A stretch of DNA of 18,230 bases, from the NCBI GenBank assembly GCA_030448225.1, contig JAUJNJ010000104.1, forward strand, positions 1 to 18,230. Reading direction: 5' to 3'. Source of the DNA: Phycisphaerae bacterium. GTDB taxonomy: Bacteria; Planctomycetota; Phycisphaerae; Tepidisphaerales; Tepidisphaeraceae. The notes under the pieces were generated by a model that was not told the DNA's origin, searched no databases, and worked only from the letters and a program-made list of their open reading frames with translations. Positions 7,257 to 13,686 of the stretch are shown here, piece after piece; the stretch's first letter is position 1; each line of letters starts with the position of its first letter. The position numbers were made by a program, and so were the translations under genes.

Positions 7257-7957
7257 TCAATCGCTCCGCCGCGGCAGCGGCTCGACGGGCGTCACCTCGT
7301 ACGCGTCGAAGACGTGCTCGCGCACGTACAGCACGGGGACGCCGGCGTGCGTGGCGAGTTCGCGGCTGAGCTTCTTGTAGACGCCGGCCAACGCGCACAG
7401 CAGGCAGACCCGTTCCTCTCCGCCATCCTCATTGCGGAGGATTGCGTGGACCTCGCTCAGGTTCCCCTCGCTCTGTCGTTTCCCCTTCGCGTCGCGTTGC
7501 CCATGTTGAGGTGTTCGATCCGCAGGAGGCGCGCGATCGGGACAACCCTGTTCTGCCGGCTGAGCGTTACCGTCCCCGCCGCCCGGTCGATCACGAGCCA
7601 GCCCCTTTGCGCTTGGCTGTATCGGTAGGAGCCGACGGTGATCGCGGTAAAGAGCGCGAGGGTGAAGATGCCGATCCCGCCACCGCCGACGAAGGCGAAC
7701 GTCCAGTCCGACGGGTCTTGCACGTAGCGATAAACGAAGTAGAGCCAGCCGACGACAAAGGCCCCAATGATGACGTTTGTCCCGACGATCCCCGCCCACG
7801 GCACGAGCGGCCGGCACGATGCTCACCTTGCCCGGCTCGACCAGAACGCGGGCGGTGCCCCAGTTGGAATACGAGCCCTTGCCGAAGATGCGCGCGCGTG
7901 GGCGCCGCCGCGGGGCGTGGTGGGGTCCGCGTAGGGGATGGGGCTCGGGTCGGTCAT
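7257..7957 (-). CDS. Membrane protein of unknown function (frame broken)
   Basis: Three frame segments join into one protein of about 230 residues. The N-terminal part reads MTDPSPIPYADPTTPR and then ARIFGKGSYSNWGTARVLVEP. The middle (7804-7490) has two membrane helices (IVGTNVIIGAFVVGWLYFVY and IGIFTLALFTAITVGSY) followed by RGWLVIDRAAGTVTLSRQNR, a PH-like or YcxB-like strand pattern. The C-terminal part reads GNLSEVHAILRNEDGGEE and ends DAYEVTPVEPLPRRSD. I do not recognise the family. Breaks lie near 7895, 7805 and 7495. The gene sits between the sulfur carrier (60 bases upstream) and the NIL-domain gene (33 bases downstream), on the same strand. Confidence 0.6.
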
Positions 7958-8017
7958 GCGAGCTGCCGGCGGCGCGCCCGGCGCGGGTGAGGCCGGGCCG
8001 AGGCGCGCGGCAACCGT

Positions 8018-8293
8018 TCAGCCGCCGGCGATGGCGGGGACGATGCTGATCTCGTCGCCTTCCTTCACCGGGGTGTCGAGGTTCTTCAGAAGCGGATGTC
8101 CTCGTCGTTGAGGTAGACGTTGACGAAGCGGTTGAGCTGCCCCTCGCCCTTGAACAGCCGCGACTCGATCCCGGAGGCCTGGGACTTGAGGCTGTTGAGG
8201 ACCTCGCCGACGCTGACGCCCTGCGTCTCGACGACGTCGGCGCCCGTTGGTGTACGTGCGGAGCGGGGACGGGATGCGAACGCGAACTGCCAT
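8018..8293 (-). CDS. MoaD/ThiS-family sulfur carrier protein (frame broken twice)
   Basis: Reconstructed product of about 91 residues: MAVRVRIPSPLRTYTNG, ADVVETQGVSVGEVLNSL, KSQASGIESRLFKGEGQL, NRFVNVYLNDEDIRF, LKNLDTPVKEGDEISIVP, AIAGG. This is a beta-grasp ubiquitin-like carrier with the family's Phe-Val-Asn-Val-Tyr-x-Asn-x-x-Asp-Ile strand and the obligatory C-terminal Gly-Gly, which is adenylated and converted to a thiocarboxylate to donate sulfur. Breaks: near 8245 (one extra G in AACGGGCGCC) and near 8094 (one C missing in CGCTTCTGAAG). The family includes MoaD (molybdopterin), ThiS (thiamine), CysO (cysteine) and HcyS (homocysteine) carriers. Because the locus starts with a SAM riboswitch and a threonine-synthase-like gene and no moa or thi genes are here, an amino-acid sulfur role is more likely. 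Start ATG at 8293. Confidence 0.85.
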   Translation of the reverse strand: MAVRVRIPSPLRTYTNGRRRRRDAGRQRRRGPQQPQVPGLRDRVAAVQGRGAAQPLRQRLPQRRGHPLLKNLDTPVKEGDEISIVPAIAGG

Positions 8294-8321
8294 CTCGGGT
8301 TCCTGTGTCTTTCTCTTTAGC

Positions 8322-8391
8322 CCTGTCCGAGCCACCCGCGGCGGCCCTTCGGGCCTCGGGCGAAACGGAGGGCGTCCGTGACTCGGACAGG
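8322..8391. repeat. Inverted repeat with inner hairpin upstream of the sulfur carrier
   Basis: CCTGTCCGAG (8322-8331) is the exact reverse complement of CTCGGACAGG (8382-8391). Between them lies a smaller hairpin, GGCCC-TTC-GGGCC. The element occupies the 209-base gap between the exported-protein gene and the sulfur-carrier gene and may be a small mobile palindromic repeat or a structured leader. Confidence 0.55.
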
Positions 8392-8502
8392 CTCAACGTG
8401 CCGTGCCTGCCACGACCCTGGCCCGTTTCGCCGCAGGGCCGGAGGGCCCGCTACAGGTGGATCTGATCAGCTCAGAATGTCGCCGGGCGAACCGGTCGGG
8501 AA

Positions 8503-9510
8503 CTACTTTGCCGCGCCGATCGAGGGTCGGCGGATGCCGGCCTTGTCCTCGAGCAACTTCTGCAACTCCGCCAGCTTCTTCGCCTCGTACACCGCGTCGG
8601 TGCGGGAAACCCAGTACGGCTGCTTCGTCGTGCGGCTGCCGACGCCGACATAGTACTTGCAGGGCTGCTCGACCGCAACCGGTACACGCAGCTGCGCGAG
8701 ACGCCGCGTACTGCCGCGGCTCGCCCGCGCCCGGAGTTGGCCCACACGGTCGCCTCGTCGACGACGCGCTTCATCAGGTCCTTCGGCGGCCACCCGAGGT
8801 TCAGCCGCTCGAACGCGTCGCGGAGCCCGCCGGCGAAGCGGTCGTAGCCCGCCGGCAGCCGGGCGTACAGCTCGTCGCGGTAGGCGAAGATCACGCCGTT
8901 GGCCCTCCTCGCCCCCTTCACCGCGTCGTCGAGCAGGTCGGTCAGTCGGACCGCGTCCGCCTGCTTCGTGGACGCGAGCACCTTCTCGAGCTTGCGGCGG
9001 TCGGCGTCGGTCGAGCCGAACCGCGTGACCTGCAGCGGCGAGCGGCGGTAGGCCTCGGCGATGCGCGCCTGCAGGTCCTTATCGAGAAAGCAGCCCGGCG
9101 GCACGGCGGACAGGAGTTGCCACTTGATGTAGCGCTGCTGAGCCGCGGGTCGTTCGACTGCGACTTCTCCAGCGACGCCCCCGGCGCCTTGGGCGACAGC
9201 TTCGCCGGGTGGTCGATGAAGTAGGTCGACTTCTCGCGGAGGCGGACCTTGGGGTCGCCGGTGGCGGCCGCGAACTCCGCCTTGAGCTTCGTGCCGCGGC
9301 GTCGTCGAGCCGCCACCGCGGACAGCCGCGGGTCGTCCTGCGGCCGGCCGGCGCCTTCCCCGGCAGCGGCGCCGGCCCCGCCGGCCCCGCCCGCCGCCGC
9401 GACCGGCCGGCGGAGGTGTCGGGTCCGCGGAGCTGGGCCGCGCCGAGCACCGTCGCGAGCATCAGTCCGAAAGCCAGGCGGTGGGACCAACGAGTATCGC
9501 ATGAGTTCAC
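8503..9510 (-). CDS. Exported protein of unknown function (frame broken)
   Basis: Reading across frames gives one product of roughly 330 residues. The GTG start at 9510 (GAGG about 5 bases upstream) opens a signal peptide with core LAFGLMLATVLGAAQ. A low-complexity Gly/Ala/Pro linker follows, then LKAEFAAATGDPKVRLREKS, YFIDHPAKLSPKAPGASLEK, RYIKWQLLSAVPPGCFLDKD, a largely helical middle (LQARIAEAYRRSPLQVTRFG to LMKRVVDEATVWANS) and a C-terminal part VGVGSRTTKQPYWVSRTDAV to IRRPSIGAAK. I do not recognise the family. At least three breaks are needed (9300-9420, near 9150, near 8715). It lies between the threonine-synthase-like gene and the sulfur carrier, 394 bases after the former, so whether it belongs to the riboswitch transcript is open. 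Confidence 0.6.
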
Positions 9511-9903
9511 CCCGCCTCACAGCATGCCAAACGCGAGCGATCGTGCAAGTCTCACGGCGGTGGTCACCATCCCCGTTGGTGGCCAGACGTGCCTCAAAAC
9601 CGGTTGAAGACGCGCCGGCATCGGGCGTGGCGGGCGTTTCGGCGGCGTTTCTTCTGCAGCACGAGACGCGGGCGGGACGCCCGCGCCACGCGCCACGAAG
9701 CTGCAACTTCACCACCCTCCAAGACCGGCGGCGGAGCCGGGCCGCTCTCGCTGGCGAGGGACGCGAGTCGCGGAAGGCTTTTTGCCGACGGGCGCCGAAG
9801 ATCGGGCAAGTTCGAGGCGGATCACACGTTCCCGCCGGCGTTCATCCATGCCGGTCGGTGGCGCGGTCTCGGAAGTTCGCGATCGTCGCTCCGCGACCAC
9901 GCG
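9511..9903. other. Intergenic region between the ThrC-like gene and the exported protein
   Basis: This 393-base gap contains no gene I can support. It holds one strong short palindrome, CGCGGGC (9667-9673) paired with GCCCGCG (9679-9685) around GGGAC, followed by GCCACGCGCCACG. Palindromes of this GCGGGCgggacGCCCGC form look like planctomycete intergenic repeats. It could serve as an end point for transcripts from the ThrC-like gene, although no T-tract follows. Confidence 0.45.
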
Positions 9904-11190
9904 CTACGCGTGCACCGGCTCGCGCGAACGGGCGGGTGGCGGCGTGGCGGGCGATTCCGCCTTCAGGTCGTCGATCAGCTTGTCGAACTCGGTCAGCTTC
10001 GGGTCGATCACCACCGGGTACGGCAGGTCGTCGGCGACGACCTCGAGCGTCTTGAGGCCGTTGCCCGTGATGCTGACGACGATCGACTCGTCGCGCGGGA
10101 TGCGGCCCTGCTCGATGAGCTTGATCGTGGCCGCCAGCGTCGTCCCGCCGGCCGGTTCGGTCCAGATGCCTTCGGTGCCGGCGAGGAGTTTGATGGCGTC
10201 GACGATCTCGCGGTCGGTCGCGCTCTCGCCCCACCCGCCGCTGTCGCGCACGACCTCGGCGGCGTAGAACCCGTCGGCCGGGTTGCCGATCGCGATGCTC
10301 TTGGCGATCGTGTTCGGCTTCTGCGGCTCGATGATGTCGCTGCCCCGCTTGATCGCCGTCACCACCGGGTTGCAGCCGGCCGCCTGCGCGGAGTAGATCC
10401 TGGGCTTGTTGTCCTCGACGAGGCCGAGCGTGATGAGTTCCTTGTAGGCCTTGTAGATCTTGGGCAGGATCGTGCCGCCGGCCGTGGGGACGACCGTGTG
10501 CTGCGGGAGTTGCCAGCCGAACTGCTCGGCGATCTCGAAGCCGTAGGTCTTGGCGCCCTCGGTGTAGTACGGGCGCAGGTTGACGTTGACGATCGCCCAG
10601 CCGTACTTGTCGGCGATCTCGGTGCAGAGGCGGTTGACGTCGTCGTAGTTGCCCTTGATGCGGACCATCGTCGGGCCGAAGATGAGGCTCCCCAGCACCT
10701 TCCCCTGCTCGAGGTCGTGCGGGATCATCACGTAGCACTTCAGGCCCGCCTGGGCGGCGTGGGCGGCGGTGGAGTTGGCGAGGTTGCCGGTGCTGGCGCA
10801 GCCGACGGTGTCGAACCCGAACTCGATCGCCTTGCTGATCGCGACCGACACGACCCGCTCCTTGTAGGAGTAGGTCGGGTAGTTGCACGAGTCGTCCTTG
10901 ATCCACAGGTTCGGGCAGCCGAGTTCCTTGCCGAGGCGGTCGGCCTTCTTCAGCGGCGTGAAGCCCGAGTGGAACCCCGTGCGCGGCGGGCCCTCGATCG
11001 GCAGCAGGTCCTTGTACCGCCACAGGCTCTTGGGGCCGCGCGCGATCGACTCGCGGGTGACCTTGCCCTTCATGGCGGCGTAGTCGTACTCGACCTCGTA
11101 GGGGCCGAAGCACTGCTCGCAGACGTGGACCGGCGACACCGGCACCCGGTGGCCGCACTCCTTACACTTCAGGCCGAGAACGTAGCTCAT
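9904..11190 (-). CDS. thrC: Threonine-synthase-like PLP enzyme under SAM riboswitch control
   Basis: A 428-residue fold-type II PLP enzyme of the threonine synthase family (O-phosphohomoserine to threonine plus phosphate). The N-terminus carries a zinc ribbon (C9, C12, C24, C27 in LKCKECG and CEQC), as in one branch of the family. The PLP lysine is K110 in PTYSYKERVVS, where classical enzymes have PTGSFKDR. The phosphate-binding loop ASTGNLANS follows at 132-140, and EPAGGTTLAA and SITGNGLK are near the C-terminus. An ATG at 11190 is chosen; an in-frame TTG lies 6 bases upstream. The gene is preceded by a SAM-I-type riboswitch and terminator. Classical thrC genes are not usually SAM-controlled, so this copy may serve methionine or homocysteine synthesis. 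The family assignment is firm; the reaction is not. Confidence 0.9.
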   Translation of the reverse strand: MSYVLGLKCKECGHRVPVSPVHVCEQCFGPYEVEYDYAAMKGKVTRESIARGPKSLWRYKDLLPIEGPPRTGFHSGFTPLKKADRLGKELGCPNLWIKDDSCNYPTYSYKERVVSVAISKAIEFGFDTVGCASTGNLANSTAAHAAQAGLKCYVMIPHDLEQGKVLGSLIFGPTMVRIKGNYDDVNRLCTEIADKYGWAIVNVNLRPYYTEGAKTYGFEIAEQFGWQLPQHTVVPTAGGTILPKIYKAYKELITLGLVEDNKPRIYSAQAAGCNPVVTAIKRGSDIIEPQKPNTIAKSIAIGNPADGFYAAEVVRDSGGWGESATDREIVDAIKLLAGTEGIWTEPAGGTTLAATIKLIEQGRIPRDESIVVSITGNGLKTLEVVADDLPYPVVIDPKLTEFDKLIDDLKAESPATPPPARSREPVHA

Positions 11191-11200
11191 GTTCAATTCA

Positions 11201-11280
11201 GGGGTCAGGGGTCAGGCGTCAGGGATCAGCCTCCGCGGCTGCATCCTTCTGGCTCCCGACTCCCGACGCCTGACTCCTCA
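11201..11280. repeat. Small palindromic element between the riboswitch terminator and thrC
   Basis: GTCAGGCGTC (11211-11220) is an exact inverted repeat of GACGCCTGAC (11265-11274), and the match extends to about 18 bp with one mismatch and one bulge. Short direct repeats (GGGGTCAGGGGTCAG, CCCGACTCCCGAC) lie inside. It fills the space between the terminator T-tract and the thrC ribosome binding region and looks like an inserted non-autonomous repeat that now forms part of the thrC leader. Confidence 0.6.
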
Positions 11281-11317
11281 AATAAAAGAAGGCCCCTTCC
11301 CGTAAGAAGGGGCCTTC
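11279..11317 (-). terminator. Riboswitch-controlled terminator (expression platform)
   Basis: On the minus strand a perfect 12-bp stem, GAAGGCCCCTTC with GAAGGGGCCTTC (plus coordinates 11306-11317 and 11288-11299), encloses the loop TTACGG and is followed by TTTTATTT. It lies between the SAM aptamer and the thrC start. The minus-strand octamer TAAGAAGG at the 3' side of the aptamer's P1 (plus 11341-11348) is exactly complementary to CCTTCTTA in the terminator's 5' arm and loop (plus 11303-11310), giving an antiterminator when SAM is absent. Confidence 0.9.
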
Positions 11318-11342
11318 TGGCTTGAGGTCGTGCTGAAGGTCC

Positions 11343-11508
11343 TTCTTATCTCTCCCCGTTAGACGGCGGCCGGACGGGTCGTCCTGAGCGTGCGTCAACC
11401 GGGCGGGAATTAGCACCTACTCCCGTCCGCGTCGCCGTGTGTCGCGCGCGGGAAGGAGCGGTTGCTGTGGCGTCTTCGGGCCCAACCCTCAGCCACTCTG
11501 GATAAGAA
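11343..11508 (-). promoter_or_regulatory. SAM-I-type riboswitch (S-box) upstream of thrC-like gene
   Basis: The minus strand shows the S-box core in order: CTTATCCAGAGTGG, GAGGG, GGGCCCGAAGACGCC, GCAACC (plus 11460-11465), a variable P3 arm, GGTGCTAATTCC (plus 11406-11417), a variable P4 arm, and GGGGAGAGATAAG. P1 is formed by TTCTTATC (11508-11501) and GATAAGAA (11350-11343), 8 bp. These blocks match the known SAM-I consensus; the GCCACAGCAACC portion also resembles SAM-I/IV variants, so the exact subclass is open. With the terminator and antiterminator downstream, it is predicted to shut off thrC-like transcription when S-adenosylmethionine is plentiful. Confidence 0.92.
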
Positions 11509-11534
11509 ACGGTATTCGGTTATAGGGACGGCCA

Positions 11535-11562
11535 ATGGTACGGCCCGGCGGACGGTTGTCAA
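11535..11562 (-). promoter_or_regulatory. Promoter of the riboswitch-thrC transcript
   Basis: On the minus strand a consensus -35 TTGACA (11562-11557) is followed after 16 bases by TACCAT (11540-11535). Transcription would start near 11528, about 20 bases before the first P1 base of the SAM riboswitch, the expected arrangement. Confidence 0.6.
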
Positions 11563-11690
11563 TACAACACTCGCACCGCCGCCTCAACGTACCGGATGCC
11601 ACGTGGTTATAAACGTCCGGGGGGATTCGCGCTTGGCGCGGCGCGCGGGCCGGGCGACAATCCGGCGGTAAACCGGACGCGACCAGTGAG

Positions 11691-12137
11691 ATGTTTTCCA
11701 TGCCGGCCGACCCCCCGCCACCCCGACTCCTCCTCGCCGACGATTCGCCCGTGGAACGCCTCGCGCTGGCCCACTTCCTCCGCAGCGCCGGCTACCTCGT
11801 CGACGAGGCCGCCGACGGCGACGCCGCCATCCTGCAGCTGAAGCACCGCACGGTCGACCTCCTGCTGCTCGACCTCCAGATGCCGGAGACGGACGGCTTC
11901 GCGGTCCTGAGCTACGTGCAGGAGCACCGCCGCTCGCTGCCCGTGATCCTGCTGTCGGGGATGCCGCCGCACAAGATCCAGCACAAGATGCACGTCCTGC
12001 GCGAGCCGGAACTGCCGCCGCTGCTCCTGAAGCCGATCGACCCGGAACAACTCCTGGGGGTTGTCGAATTCCAGCTCAGCGGGCAGTTCCCGCCCGCCCA
12101 CTCCGACGACGCCGACTACGACACCGGCGTTGTCTGA
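11691..12137 (+). CDS. Stand-alone response regulator receiver-domain protein
   Basis: A 148-residue single-domain response regulator. The receiver fold is complete: acidic pair D17-D18 (LLLADDSPVE), phospho-acceptor D61 (LLLLDLQMPETDGF), S89 (ILLSGMP) and K114 (LLLKPIDP). No DNA-binding output domain follows; only about 20 acidic residues remain after the domain. It therefore probably acts by protein contact or as a phosphorelay intermediate. ATG at 11691 and ATG at 11700 are both possible; the second has GTGAG at better spacing. No histidine kinase is in the window. It precedes the phosphate-transport genes on the same strand, but with a gap of over 320 bases a functional link is not shown. 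Confidence 0.9.
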   Translation: MFSMPADPPPPRLLLADDSPVERLALAHFLRSAGYLVDEAADGDAAILQLKHRTVDLLLLDLQMPETDGFAVLSYVQEHRRSLPVILLSGMPPHKIQHKMHVLREPELPPLLLKPIDPEQLLGVVEFQLSGQFPPAHSDDADYDTGVV

Positions 12138-12273
12138 TTACGTGCTGGAGACGTTTGGGCTTCGCGCGTGGCGGAGAGCGCTCCGCCGGCGTCTTCGAAT
12201 CGAAACGCGGCGGGGAGACGCCCTCGCCTAGCGCGGTTCTTCGACCCCTTAAACCGGCTGCGAGAAGCCGCCT

Positions 12274-12297
12274 CCGCGAAAATCGCGGCGCTTTTCC
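12274..12297 (+). terminator. Weak candidate terminator after the receiver gene
   Basis: CCGCGA (12274-12279) pairs with TCGCGG (12283-12288) around AAA, followed by CGCTTTTCCC. The stem is short and the T-run has only four bases and is displaced, so this is tentative. Confidence 0.3.
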
Positions 12298-12350
12298 CGA
12301 CGATCTCGCGTACCTCCAGTCGTTGTCGCACAAGGGCTTACACGCGTTTC

Positions 12351-12396
12351 TTAACAATTCCGAGGCCGCTAACGGGCCGTTAATGCGTCGTTAACA
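12351..12396 (+). promoter_or_regulatory. Candidate Pho-type operator upstream of pstS
   Basis: TTAAC-like hexamers occur at 12351 (TTAACA), 12369 (CTAACG), 12380 (TTAATG) and 12391 (TTAACA). The last three start exactly 11 bases apart, the helical spacing of the repeat units bound by PhoB/PhoP-type phosphate regulators; the hexamer itself resembles the Bacillus PhoP half-site. The position, about 65-110 bases before the pstS start codon, fits control of a phosphate-uptake operon. The regulator is not in the window. Confidence 0.5.
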
Positions 12397-12416
12397 ATCG
12401 AGTTCTACCGTTCGCC

Positions 12417-12438
12417 CCCAGACCGGTGTCGGTCTGGG
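12417..12438 (+). repeat. Hairpin in the pstS leader
   Basis: CCCAGACC (12417-12424) pairs perfectly with GGTCTGGG (12431-12438) around GGTGTC. It lies about 10 bases upstream of the AAGGAG ribosome binding site and may stabilise the message or affect initiation. Confidence 0.45.
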
Positions 12439-12461
12439 TTCCAATCAGAAGGAGACGGCTC

Positions 12462-13515
12462 ATGTTCACGTTCATTCGGCGTACCGCGGTGGCGGCGACG
12501 GTGTTGGGGTCCTGCGGTGTGGCGTCCGCGCAGACGCGCCTGCAGGGGGCCGGGGCGACGTTCCCCAACCCGATCTACCAGAAGTGGGTGTCGGAGTACG
12601 AGAAGGTGAACCCGGCCGTGCAGATCGACTACCAGTCGATCGGCTCGGGCGGCGGCATCAAGGGCATCACCGGCAAGACGGTCGACTTCGCCGGCTCCGA
12701 CGCCCCGATGAGCAAGAAGGAAATCGCCGCCGCCAAGGAACCGGTCGTGCACATCCCCACCGTCGCGGGCTCGGTGGTGGCGGCGTACAACCTGCCGGGC
12801 TTCAGCGGCGAGTTGAAGCTGAGCGGCGAGGTGTTGGCCGAGATCTTCATGGGCAAGATCACCACTTGGAACGACCCGAAGATCGCCGCCCTCAACCAGG
12901 GCGTGCAACTCCCGGGCCTGGCGATCACGCCGGTGTGGCGCACGGACGGCAGCGGCACGACGTTCGTGTTCACCAACTACCTCGCCACCCAGAGCGACGA
13001 GTACAAGGAGAGCGTCGGCGCGGGCAAGTCGGTCGAGTGGCCGACCGGCCAGGGCGGCAAGGGCAACGAGGGCGTGACCGCCGGCGTGCAGACGACCGAG
13101 GGCGCGGCTCGGCTACGTCGAGCTGAACTACGCGATCCAGAACAAGCTGCCGTTCGCGCTGATGCAGAACAAGGCCGGCAAGTTCGTCAAGGCCTCGCCC
13201 GAGAGCGTCGCCGCCGCCGCGCGGGCGCGGTCGAGCAGATGAACGAGTCGCTCGCGGTCGACATCTGGAACCAGCCCGGCGATAACGCGCCTACCCGATT
13301 GCGGCGTTCACGTACATCATCGTGTACAAGGACCTGGCGAACGTGAAGAGCATGCAGAAGGCCCAGGCGGCTGGTCGGGTTCCTCCGCTGGGCGACCCAC
13401 GACGGCCAGAGCATGGCCGGCGCGATGGACTACGCCCCGCTCGCCCCCGCCGTGCAGGCGAAGGTCGACCAGGCGGCTGAACGGCCTGACGTTCAACGGC
13501 CAGCCCGCCCGGTGA
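12462..13515 (+). CDS. pstS: Phosphate ABC transporter substrate-binding protein PstS (frame broken)
   Basis: Periplasmic phosphate-binding protein of the high-affinity PstSCAB transporter. ATG at 12462 follows AAGGAGACGGCTC. Residues 1-23 are a signal peptide (cut after ASA). The mature start RLQGAGATFPNPIYQKW, then SIGSGGGIKGITGKTVDFAG, DAPMSKKEI, FMGKITTWNDPKI and WRTDGSGTTFVFTNYL are classic PstS motifs that line the phosphate site. The first 215 residues or so are in one frame. From about 13105 the frame changes repeatedly, but the expected C-terminus is all there: LGYVELNYAIQNKLPFALMQ, DIWNQPGDNA, FTYIIVYKDLANVKSMQKAQ, LVGFLRWATHDGQSMAG and LNGLTFNGQPAR, ending at TGA 13513-13515. Breaks lie near 13107, 13216, 13290, 13368 and 13472. 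This pattern suggests sequence errors in a functional gene. Confidence 0.92.
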
Positions 13516-13614
13516 AGCAGGGGGCGCGCCGCGTCGGGCGCGGCAACACGGACGGCTGCCCGTCGTCGTCGTCCGTCGTCCGTCGAGAATCGGCGACGAC
13601 CTGACAACGTGAGC

Positions 13615-13657
13615 GCGAACAGGAGCGGCGCGGTACCCCCGCCCGCTCCCTGTTCGC
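13615..13657 (+). repeat. Intercistronic hairpin between pstS and pstC
   Basis: GCGAACAGG-AGCGG (13615-13628) pairs with CCGCTCCCTGTTCGC (13643-13657) with a single one-base bulge and a 14-base loop. No T-tract follows. In many ABC transporter operons a stem-loop after the binding-protein gene protects the upstream message or reduces read-through, giving more binding protein than permease; the position here fits that role. Confidence 0.55.
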
Positions 13658-13686
13658 CGTTGGTCCCCAGCCCACGAAGCTCCCCC

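Larger units (their letters stand above)
12138..12461. other. Intergenic region: receiver-gene end and pstS control region
   Basis: No gene is supported in these 324 bases. From the left they hold a hairpin GGCGGAG-AGCG-CTCCGCC near 12172-12190, the inverted repeat GGCGTCT/AGACGCC around 12190-12225, a small terminator-like hairpin at 12274-12288, TTAAC-like direct repeats at 12351-12396, and a leader hairpin at 12417-12438 just before the pstS ribosome binding site AAGGAG. Confidence 0.6.

Noticed and set aside
9589..11325. Long plus-strand open frame (578 codons) opposite thrC
   Set aside because: Shadow frame covering the thrC gene and the riboswitch terminator; no motif is found.
11608..11613. 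TATAAA as a -10 element for the response regulator gene
   Set aside because: No acceptable -35 lies at 16-18 bases upstream (TCAACG at best), so a promoter call is not supported.
12155..12394. Open frame of 79 codons between the receiver gene and pstS
   Set aside because: It overlaps the Pho-like repeats and several hairpins, has no domain and no ribosome binding site of quality.
13535..13590. CGTCGTCGTCGTCC tandem triplets after pstS, considered as a CRISPR-like or regulatory repeat
   Set aside because: Simple short GTC/CGT repetition with no spacers or fixed unit length; ordinary low-complexity GC-rich sequence.
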